Below are positions 24,478 through 31,510 of a stretch of 64,000 bases of DNA, in pieces (within the stretch, counting starts at the first letter, position 1; every line of letters begins with the position of its first letter). A model generated the notes under the pieces. It worked only from the letters and a program-made list of their open reading frames with translations. It was not told the DNA's origin and searched no databases. A program made the position numbers and the translations under genes. The DNA lies in assembly GCF_024171955.1 (NCBI RefSeq), contig NZ_JAMTCS010000013.1, positions 124,001 to 188,000 of the forward strand. Reading direction: 5' to 3'. The stretch is from Promicromonospora thailandica (GTDB lineage Bacteria > Actinomycetota > Actinomycetes > Actinomycetales > Cellulomonadaceae).

Positions 24478-25227
24478 ATGACTCGTACCGCCATCGTCAC
24501 CGGCGGGGCCCGCGGCATCGGAGCCGCGACGGCCCGGCGGCTCGCCCAGGACGGCTTCGCCGTCGCCGTCCTGGACCTCCAGGAGGACCACGCGGCCCGG
24601 ACGGCGCAGGCGATCGTGGCCGACGGCGGCCGCGCGCTCGCCGTGGGCGTCGACGTCGCCTCCGAGGAGTCGGTCGCCGCGGCGGTCGCGCGGGTCGCCG
24701 AGGAGCTCGGCGCGCCCACCGTGCTGGTGAACAACGCCGGGATCCTGCGCGACAACCTGCTGTTCCGCATGTCCGTGGACGAGTGGGACGCCGTGCTGGG
24801 CGTGCACCTGCGGGGCGCGTTCCTCATGACCCGCGCCGTGCAGGCGCACATGGTCGAGGCGGGGTACGGCCGCATCGTGAACCTGTCCTCGACGTCGGCC
24901 CTCGGCAACCGCGGCCAGGTCAACTACTCCGCGGCCAAGGCCGGCATGCAGGGCTTCACCAAGACGCTGGCCATCGAGCTCGGCAAGTTCGGGGTCACCG
25001 CGAACGCCGTCGCGCCCGGCGTGATCGAGACCGACATGATCCGCGAGACCGCGGAGCGCATCGGGGTGTCGCTGTCCGACTACCTGAGCGTGGCCGCCAA
25101 GGACGTGCCCGCCGGGCGCGTGGGGCAGCCGGAGGACATCGCGAACGCCGTGTCGTTCTTCTGCTCGGAGCAGTCCGGGTACGTGTCGGGACAGGTGCTG
25201 TACGTGGCGGGCGGCCCCAAGGCGTGA
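24478..25227 (+). CDS. SDR-family oxidoreductase, FabG-like
   Basis: 249-aa classical short-chain dehydrogenase. GGARGIGAATARRL is the cofactor site, NNAGIL the NAG motif, LSSTSALGNRGQVNYSAAKAG holds the catalytic Ser, Tyr and Lys, and the family's VAPGVIETDM segment follows. It ends with SGQVLYVAGGPKA, as in 3-oxoacyl-ACP reductases. It is 54 nt downstream of the hydrolase gene and may share its transcript. Because it lies away from fatty-acid synthesis genes, it may reduce another 3-ketoacyl substrate. A small CCGGCC/GGCCGG hairpin and a long family A hairpin follow. Confidence 0.9.
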   Translation: MTRTAIVTGGARGIGAATARRLAQDGFAVAVLDLQEDHAARTAQAIVADGGRALAVGVDVASEESVAAAVARVAEELGAPTVLVNNAGILRDNLLFRMSVDEWDAVLGVHLRGAFLMTRAVQAHMVEAGYGRIVNLSSTSALGNRGQVNYSAAKAGMQGFTKTLAIELGKFGVTANAVAPGVIETDMIRETAERIGVSLSDYLSVAAKDVPAGRVGQPEDIANAVSFFCSEQSGYVSGQVLYVAGGPKA

Positions 25228-25260
25228 GCTCCTGACCGGCCTCTGGCCGGCCCCTGATCG

Positions 25261-25328
25261 CGAGTTCGGTCCCTTGTCTCGAGATCGGTCCATCGATGGA
25301 CCGATCTCGAGGCAAGGGACCGAACTCG
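25261..25328. repeat. Family A hairpin copy 2
   Basis: Inverted repeat with 33-nt arms, one G-T wobble and centre CCATCGATGG. It shares CGAGTTCGGTCC, a following TTG, and GAGATCGGTCC with copy 1. It lies between the SDR gene and the SOS promoter of imuA. Confidence 0.85.
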
Positions 25329-25356
25329 TATCGGACCGCAGTGTGGGGGAGGGGAT

Positions 25357-25383
25357 GGTTTGACAGGGCGCAGCCCAGCGGGT
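25357..25383 (+). repeat. Possible remnant of a family B hairpin arm
   Basis: The stretch GGTTTGACAGGGCGCAGCCC, followed by AGC, resembles the 3' half of the family B element inside imuA (GGTTCGACAGGGCGGATGCC, followed by CAGC). It lacks a matching left arm. Similarity is short, so this is tentative. Confidence 0.3.
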
Positions 25384-25397
25384 GTACTGGTGTTCTA

Positions 25398-25418
25398 TCG
25401 AACACGTGTTCGTAGAAT
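25398..25418 (+). promoter_or_regulatory. LexA/SOS box and -10 of the imuA-imuB-dnaE2 operon
   Basis: TCGAACACGTGTTCGT matches the actinobacterial SOS box TCGAAC-N4-GTTCGA except for one base. It overlaps the -10-like TAGAAT (25413-25418). LexA binding here would block the promoter until DNA damage. Confidence 0.88.
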
Positions 25419-25465
25419 GCTCCGCTCACCCGGTCTCCGCCGGCAGGCACCATCGCTGGAGGGAC

Positions 25466-26437
25466 ATGACCGCTGCAACCGTCTCCGTCCAGGCCGATGC
25501 CGAACCTGACCCGCAGCCCGACACCCGCACCCGGCACGCGCGGGCGCTCGCGGCCCTGCGGTCGGCCGAGGCGCGCACCGGCGTGCGCGAGCAGACCACC
25601 CCGCAGACCGTGCAGCCGCGGGTCCGGGCGCTGCGGGGCGGGCTCGCGGACGACGCGCCCGGGGCCGCCGCACGCACCCGGGCCGACGACGGGCGCGCCG
25701 CCCGGGCGGGTCTCGCCGCCGACCAGGACGGGCGCGTCCTGCCCGTGCACCCGCACCTCACGCACCTGCTGCCCGACGGCGGCCTGCGGGCCGGCACCAC
25801 CGTGGTGGTCCGCGGGTCGGCGTCGCTGCTGCTGGCACTGCTCGCCGAGGCCTCTTGCGACGGGGCGTGGACCGTGCTGGTCGGGTACCCGTCCGCGGGG
25901 ATCGCCGCGGCGGCCGACGCCGGGTGCGACCTGGAGCGCACGCTCGTGGTGCCGCTGCCCGCCGGGTCGGCGGTGGACGCCCCCGCCGTGCTCGCCGCGC
26001 TGATCGACGGCATGGACGTCGTGGTGATCGGCCCCGAGGTCACCCTGCTGGACCACGACCGCCGCCGGCTGGCGGCCCGCGCCCGCGACCGGGGCACCGT
26101 CCTGCTCCCCTCCGCCCCCCGGGCACTCCCGCTGAGTGCGGGGCATCCGCCTTCTCGGAACGGTTCGACAGGGCGGATGCCCAGCACTCAGCGGGACGCG
26201 GGGTGGGGTGGGGCACAGGTGGTGCTGGAGGCCGTGGGCGGCGGGTGGGACGGGATCGACCACGGGGCGGGCTGGCTGCGGCGCCGGACCCTGCGGGTGC
26301 GGCGCACCGGGCGGGGGAGCGCGGCCCGGCCGCTGGACCTCGACGTCGAGGTGCCCGTGTACCGTGCGGCAGCGCCCACCGAGACGTCCACGCAGCAGAC
26401 GCCCGCCGGGCGCCGTCCGCTGGAGCTGGTGGGATGA
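25466..26437 (+). CDS. imuA: ImuA-like mutasome accessory protein with hairpin-encoded insert
   Basis: 323-aa protein in the position of ImuA (imuA' of mycobacteria), a RecA-fold-like accessory factor of SOS translesion synthesis. Identification rests on context (LexA box upstream, imuB and dnaE2 downstream, ATGA overlap with imuB) and on the RecA-like layout: HPHLTHLLPDGGLRAGTTVVV, where a P-loop would be, then a MDVVVIGPEV strand. The first 90 residues are a charged Ala/Arg-rich region. Residues about 221-243 are encoded by a family B hairpin (26128-26195) that looks inserted in frame between VLLP and WGGAQVVLEAV. Whether the protein tolerates this insert is unknown. Confidence 0.78.
   Translation: MTAATVSVQADAEPDPQPDTRTRHARALAALRSAEARTGVREQTTPQTVQPRVRALRGGLADDAPGAAARTRADDGRAARAGLAADQDGRVLPVHPHLTHLLPDGGLRAGTTVVVRGSASLLLALLAEASCDGAWTVLVGYPSAGIAAAADAGCDLERTLVVPLPAGSAVDAPAVLAALIDGMDVVVIGPEVTLLDHDRRRLAARARDRGTVLLPSAPRALPLSAGHPPSRNGSTGRMPSTQRDAGWGGAQVVLEAVGGGWDGIDHGAGWLRRRTLRVRRTGRGSAARPLDLDVEVPVYRAAAPTETSTQQTPAGRRPLELVG
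26128..26195. repeat. Family B hairpin copy 1, inside imuA
   Basis: 24-bp arms with one mismatch; the left arm begins CCCGCTGAGTGCGGGGCATC. The 20-nt loop runs 26152-26171. It lies wholly within the imuA reading frame and shares the CCCGCTGAGTGCGGG core with the copy at 57.5 kb. Confidence 0.88.
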
Positions 26438-28095
26438 GGGCCGCCGCGTCGGGCGGCACGACCCGCACCGCCTGCCTCTGGGTGCCGGACTGGCCGGTGG
26501 TCGCGGCGCTGGTGGTCGCCGGGCTGGGTCCCGAGACGCCCGCGGCCGTGACCGGCGGCCCCGGCGGGCGGATCGTCGCGGTGTCCGCGCCCGCCCGCAG
26601 CGCCGGGGTGCGCCGCGGCATGCGCCGCCGCGAGGCCCAGGCACGCTGCCCCGACCTGCAGCTCTGGGCTGCCGACGACGCGCGCGACGCCCGCGAGTTC
26701 GAGCCCGTGGCCGTGGCGGCGGAGGCGGTGGTCCCCGGCCTGGAGATCGCCCGCCCGGGCCTGCTCCTGCTGCCGTCGGACGGCGCGGCCCGCTACCACG
26801 GCTCCGAGCACGAGCTGGCGCGCGAGCTGACCGAGCAGGTCGCCGTCCGCACGGGGCACGAGTGCCAGGTGGGGGTGGCCGACGGCTTCCTGGCCGCGGT
26901 GCTGGCCGCCCGGGACGACGCCGTCGTGCCGCCGGGTGCGTCGGCCGGCTACCTCGCGCCCCGCCCCGCCGCCGTGCTCGTGCACGCCCGGCCCGCCGAC
27001 CGCGCCCTGACGGAGCTGGTCGACCTGTGGCGCCGCCTCGGCATCCGCACGCTCGCGGACCTCGCGGCGCTGCCCGACGCCGCCGTCGCCGCCCGGTTCG
27101 GCGACCTCGGCGTCTGGGCGCAGCGCCTCGCGCGCGGGCAGGACGTGCGGCCCCCGGCCCGGCGCCGCCTCGTCGAGGACCTGGCCGTCACCGAGGAGCT
27201 GGACCCGCCGGCGCACCGGGTCGACGTCGCCACGTTCGCCGCCCGGCGCCTGGCCGAACGGCTGCACGAGGACCTCGCCCGCCACGGCCTGGCGTGCGGG
27301 CGGCTGCGGATCACGGCCCGCGCCGTCGACCCGGTCACGGGCGAGGCCCGCACCCTGGAGCGGCTGTGGCGCACGGACGACACGCTGGGCGGGCTGTCGG
27401 CCGCCCGGATCACCGACCGGGTGCGCTGGCAGCTGGAGGGCTGGCTCACGGAGTCGTCCCTCGGCCGGGGCGAGGCGCCCGCACCGATCGCGGGCCTGAC
27501 CCTGTCCGCCGAGGAGGTGGCCCCCGCCGGAGCCCTGCAGCCGCGCCTGTGGGGTCCCGGCGCGGGCGAGGACCTGCGGGCCCGCCGCGCGGTCGAGCGC
27601 GTGCAGGCGCTGCTCGGTGGCGACTCCGTGCTCACCGTGCGGCTCCAGGGCGGGCGCGACCCCCGCGACCGGGTCCAGCTCGTGCCCTACGGCGAGCAGG
27701 TGCCGCCCGAGCGCGCGCCGGACCGGCCCTGGCCCGGCGCGCTGCCGCCCCCGGCGCCGTCGGTGGTGCTGCCCGAACCCGTGCCCGCGCACGTGCTCGA
27801 CGCGGCAGGGCGCCCGGTGGTCGTCGACGTGCGGCTCGCGGTCAGCGGCCCGCCGGCCCGCGTGGTGGTGCCCGACGGCGTCGCGGGGGCCGACGGCGGC
27901 ACGGGCCTCGACGCCGCCGTCGTGGACTGGGCCGGCCCGTGGCCCGTCGCCGAACGCTGGTGGACGGCCCGCAGCAGGCGCCGCGTGTTCCTCCAGGCCA
28001 CGGTGGAGCAGCCCGGCGGCCCCGTGGGGCTCACGCTGGGCCTGCTGCTGTCGGCGTCGGGGGGCGCGTGGGTGCTGGAGGCTGTCTATGACTGA
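26434..28095 (+). CDS. imuB: ImuB, catalytically inactive Y-family polymerase-like protein
   Basis: 553-aa Y-family DNA polymerase homologue that bridges ImuA, DnaE2 and the sliding clamp during SOS mutagenesis. The N-terminal palm-like region begins CLWVPDWPVVAAL and includes GMRRREAQARCP. The thumb-like HhH follows (IRTLADLAALPDAAVAARFG), then the little-finger part and a long C-terminal tail. The acidic catalytic motifs of active Y polymerases (DxDxFFA and SxDE) are not present, as expected for ImuB. The ATG overlaps the imuA stop codon (ATGA). The stop overlaps the dnaE2 start by 8 nt. Confidence 0.92.
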   Translation: MRAAASGGTTRTACLWVPDWPVVAALVVAGLGPETPAAVTGGPGGRIVAVSAPARSAGVRRGMRRREAQARCPDLQLWAADDARDAREFEPVAVAAEAVVPGLEIARPGLLLLPSDGAARYHGSEHELARELTEQVAVRTGHECQVGVADGFLAAVLAARDDAVVPPGASAGYLAPRPAAVLVHARPADRALTELVDLWRRLGIRTLADLAALPDAAVAARFGDLGVWAQRLARGQDVRPPARRRLVEDLAVTEELDPPAHRVDVATFAARRLAERLHEDLARHGLACGRLRITARAVDPVTGEARTLERLWRTDDTLGGLSAARITDRVRWQLEGWLTESSLGRGEAPAPIAGLTLSAEEVAPAGALQPRLWGPGAGEDLRARRAVERVQALLGGDSVLTVRLQGGRDPRDRVQLVPYGEQVPPERAPDRPWPGALPPPAPSVVLPEPVPAHVLDAAGRPVVVDVRLAVSGPPARVVVPDGVAGADGGTGLDAAVVDWAGPWPVAERWWTARSRRRVFLQATVEQPGGPVGLTLGLLLSASGGAWVLEAVYD

Positions 28096-31000
28096 CGCAC
28101 GGATGACTGACGCACGCGCCGCCGTCCCCTACGCCGAGCTGCACACCCACTCCGCGTTCAGCTTCCTCGACGGTGCGTCGCACCCCGAGGAGCTCGTCGC
28201 CGAGGCCGAGCGCCTGGGGCTGGAGACGATCGCCCTCACCGACCACGACGGCCTGTACGGGGTGGTGCGGTTCGCCGAGGCCGCCAAGCGCCTGCGGGAG
28301 GCCGGGGCCACGCTGCGGACGGCGTTCGGGGCCGAGCTGCACCTGCCCGCCCAGGCGCAGGGCGCACCCGTGCTCGACCCGCCCACCGGCGTGCCCGACC
28401 CGCGCGCCACCCACCTGCTCGTGCTGGCCCGCAGTGCGCAGGGGTACCGGAACCTGTCGAGCGCCATCGCGACGGCGCACCTGGAGGCGGGGGTCAAGGG
28501 CGCCGCGCGGTACACGACCGACGGGCTCGGCGAGGCGGCGTCGGGCGAGTGGCTCGTGCTCACCGGGTGCCGCAAGGGCGCCGTGCGCGGTGCGCTGGCC
28601 GCGGAGACGAACCGCACCGACCGGCTCGCCGCCGCCCGGCACGAGCTCGACGTACTGACGAGCACGTTCGGCCGGGACAACGTGGCCGTCGAGATCACCG
28701 CCACCGGCGACCCGCGCGACGCCGACCTGCACGACGCGCTCGCCCTGCTGGCCGGCCAGGCGCACCTGCCCCTGGTCGCCACGACCGCCGCGCACTACGC
28801 CCGCCCCCGCGACGCCGACCTGGCGGGGGCGCTGGCCGCCGTCCGCGCCCGGTCCAGCCTCGACGACCTCGACGGCTGGCTGCCCGGCGCCCCGACCGCC
28901 CACCTGCGCAGCGGCGCCGAGATGGCGCGCCTGCACCACCGCCACCCGCAGGCCGTGCCGACGGCGGCGGCGCTCGGTGCCGAGTGCGCGTTCGACCTCG
29001 GTCTCATCGCGCCCGAGCTGCCGCCCTACCCCGTGCCCGACGGCCACGACGAGGCGTCCTGGCTGCGCGAGCTCACCTACCGGGGCGCCGAACGGCGCTA
29101 CGGCCCGCGCGGCGGCAACCGCGCGGCGTGGGAGCAGATCGAGCGCGAGCTGAAGGTCATCACCGACCTCGAGTTCCCCGGGTACTTCCTCGTGGTCTAC
29201 GACATCGTCGAGTTCTGCCGCACCCACGGCATCCTCGCGCAGGGCCGGGGCAGCGCCGCCAACTCCGCCGTCTGCTACGCGCTCGGCATCACCGCGGTGG
29301 ACGCCGTCGCGCACGGCCTGCTGTTCGAGCGGTTCCTCGCGCCCGAGCGCGACGGGCCGCCCGACATCGACGTCGACATCGAGTCCGTGCGCCGCGAGGA
29401 GGTCATCCAGCACGTCTACGAGACGTTCGGCCGCACGCACGCCGCGCAGGTCGCCAACGTCATCTCCTACCGCCCCCGGTCCGCGGTGCGCGACGCCGCC
29501 CGCGCGCTCGGCTACGACGTCGGGCAGCAGGACGCCTGGTCGCGCAGCATCGAGCGGTGGGGGTCGCTCAAGCCACGCGCGGCCGCGCCGTCGTCCCCGC
29601 CCTCGCCCCCGCCCGTCGTCGACGTGCTCGCCGAGGACCAGCGCATCCCCGGGCAGCCGCGCACCCGCGCCGACGACACCCACGACGTCGTGCCGTTCCG
29701 CACGCCGCCGTCCGCCGCCGAGGAGGGCGAGATCCCCGACGACGTGCTCGACCTCGCCGACCGCATGCTGCGCCTGCCCCGCCACCTCGGCATCCACTCC
29801 GGCGGCATGGTCATGTGCGACCGCCCCGTCATCGAGGTGGTCCCCGTCGAGTGGGCCCGCATGGAGGGCCGCACCGTGCTGCAGTGGGACAAGGAGGACT
29901 GCGCCGACGCCGGCCTGGTCAAGTTCGACCTGCTCGGCCTCGGCATGCTCACCGCCCTGCGCTACGCCTTCGAGCACGTCCAGGAGCACACCGGCGACGA
30001 GCTCACCCTGCACGGCCTGCCGCAGGAGGACCCCGCCGTGTACGAGCTGCTGTGCGCCGCCGACACCGTCGGCGTCTTCCAGGTCGAGTCCCGCGCCCAG
30101 ATGGCCACCCTGCCGCGCCTGCGACCCCAGCGCTTCTACGACATCGTCGTCGAGGTCGCGCTCATCCGCCCCGGACCCATCCAGGGCGGGTCCGTGCACC
30201 CCTACGTCGAACGGGCCCGCGGCCGGCAGCCGGTCGAGTACCTCCACCCCCTGCTCGAGAAGTCCCTCGGCCGCACCCTCGGCGTGCCGCTGTTCCAGGA
30301 ACAGCTCATGCAGATGGCCATCGACGTCGCCGACTTCACCGGCAAGGAGGCCGACCAGCTCCGCCGCGCCATGGGCTCCAAGCGGTCGATGGAACGCATG
30401 GAGGAGCTGCGCGAACGCCTCTACGCCGGGATGACCCGCAACGGCATCCCGCCCGACGTCCAGCGCGAGATCTTCGACAAGCTCAAGGCCTTCGCCGACT
30501 TCGGCTTCCCCGAGTCGCACGCCTACTCCTTCGCCTACCTCGTCTACGCCAGCACGTGGCTCAAGGTGCACCACCCCGCCGCCTTCTACGCCGGGCTGCT
30601 CGGCGCCCAGCCCATGGGCTTCTACTCGCCCCAGTCCCTGGCCGCCGACGCCCGCCGCCACGGCGTCCACGTGCTGCGCCCCTCGGTCGCCTCCTCCCGC
30701 GAGCTGGCGGCCGTGGAACGCCTGCCCGACGACGCCGGCCCGCCCGACGGCACCGTCCCCGCCACGGCCCGCCTCGTCCGCGCCGACCCGGCGCTCGCGG
30801 TCCGGCTCGGGCTGGAGAGCGTGCGGGGCATCGGCAAGGACAAGGCCGCCGAGATCGTCGCGGCCCGCGCCGAACGTCCCTTCGTCTCGCTGCAGGACCT
30901 CGTGCGACGGGTCGAGCTGTCGACGGCACAGCTCGAGGCGCTCGCCACGGCCGGTGCGCTGGAACCGCTCGGCGTCGAGCGCCGGGAGGGCCTGTGGGCC

Positions 31001-31492
31001 GCGGGCGCGCTCGGTCAGGAGGGGCCGACGACGCTGCCCGGCGTCAGCGTCGGCGTCGACGCCCCGACGCTGCCCGGGATGAGCGACGTCGAGCTGACGC
31101 AGGCCGACGCGTGGGCGACCGGCGTGACGCCCGGCGCGTACCCGACGCAGCACGTGCGGCCCGGGCTGACGGCGGCGGGCGTGCTCACCGTGGCGCAGGC
31201 GATGACCACCGAGGCGGGACGGCGGGTCGCCGTCGGCGGCGTGGTGACCCACCGGCAGCGGCCGGGCACGGCGGGTGGTGTGACCTTCCTGTCCCTGGAG
31301 GACGAGACGGGGCTGCTCAACGTCATCTGCACCGTCGGGCTCTGGCAGCGGTTCCGGAAGGTGGCGCGCACCGCCCAGGCGATGGTGGTCCGGGGCCGCA
31401 TCGAGTCGGCCGATGGCGCGGTCAACCTCCTGGCGGAGCACCTCGCCCCGCTGTCGCTGTCGGCCGTGGGGCGGTCGCGGGACTTCCGGTGA
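28088..31492 (+). CDS. dnaE2: DnaE2, error-prone DNA polymerase III alpha-like
   Basis: 1134-aa C-family polymerase of the SOS mutasome. The N-terminal PHP domain (YAELHTHSAFSFLDGA, LTDHDGLYGVVRF) is followed by the palm with AQGRGSAANS, PDIDVDIE and VKFDLLGLGML, which carry the three catalytic Asp residues (about 425, 427 and 614). Next come HhH (VRGIGKDKAAEIVA) and a C-terminal OB fold (GGVTFLSLEDETGLLNVIC). The start region has a 15-bp tandem duplication (ATGACTGACGCACG twice), so translation may begin at 28088 or 28103. It overlaps imuB and is LexA-controlled. It lengthens mismatched or lesion-blocked primers at the cost of mutation. Confidence 0.95.
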   Translation: MTDARMTDARAAVPYAELHTHSAFSFLDGASHPEELVAEAERLGLETIALTDHDGLYGVVRFAEAAKRLREAGATLRTAFGAELHLPAQAQGAPVLDPPTGVPDPRATHLLVLARSAQGYRNLSSAIATAHLEAGVKGAARYTTDGLGEAASGEWLVLTGCRKGAVRGALAAETNRTDRLAAARHELDVLTSTFGRDNVAVEITATGDPRDADLHDALALLAGQAHLPLVATTAAHYARPRDADLAGALAAVRARSSLDDLDGWLPGAPTAHLRSGAEMARLHHRHPQAVPTAAALGAECAFDLGLIAPELPPYPVPDGHDEASWLRELTYRGAERRYGPRGGNRAAWEQIERELKVITDLEFPGYFLVVYDIVEFCRTHGILAQGRGSAANSAVCYALGITAVDAVAHGLLFERFLAPERDGPPDIDVDIESVRREEVIQHVYETFGRTHAAQVANVISYRPRSAVRDAARALGYDVGQQDAWSRSIERWGSLKPRAAAPSSPPSPPPVVDVLAEDQRIPGQPRTRADDTHDVVPFRTPPSAAEEGEIPDDVLDLADRMLRLPRHLGIHSGGMVMCDRPVIEVVPVEWARMEGRTVLQWDKEDCADAGLVKFDLLGLGMLTALRYAFEHVQEHTGDELTLHGLPQEDPAVYELLCAADTVGVFQVESRAQMATLPRLRPQRFYDIVVEVALIRPGPIQGGSVHPYVERARGRQPVEYLHPLLEKSLGRTLGVPLFQEQLMQMAIDVADFTGKEADQLRRAMGSKRSMERMEELRERLYAGMTRNGIPPDVQREIFDKLKAFADFGFPESHAYSFAYLVYASTWLKVHHPAAFYAGLLGAQPMGFYSPQSLAADARRHGVHVLRPSVASSRELAAVERLPDDAGPPDGTVPATARLVRADPALAVRLGLESVRGIGKDKAAEIVAARAERPFVSLQDLVRRVELSTAQLEALATAGALEPLGVERREGLWAAGALGQEGPTTLPGVSVGVDAPTLPGMSDVELTQADAWATGVTPGAYPTQHVRPGLTAAGVLTVAQAMTTEAGRRVAVGGVVTHRQRPGTAGGVTFLSLEDETGLLNVICTVGLWQRFRKVARTAQAMVVRGRIESADGAVNLLAEHLAPLSLSAVGRSRDFR

Positions 31493-31510
31493 CGCGGTGG
31501 CGGGGCGAGG

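Noticed and set aside
22777-25227. QsdR-like regulator and hydrolase considered as a quorum-quenching lactonase operon
   Set aside because: The hydrolase has an Asp nucleophile of the dehalogenase/epoxide-hydrolase type, and no metallo-lactonase (HxHxDH) is present.
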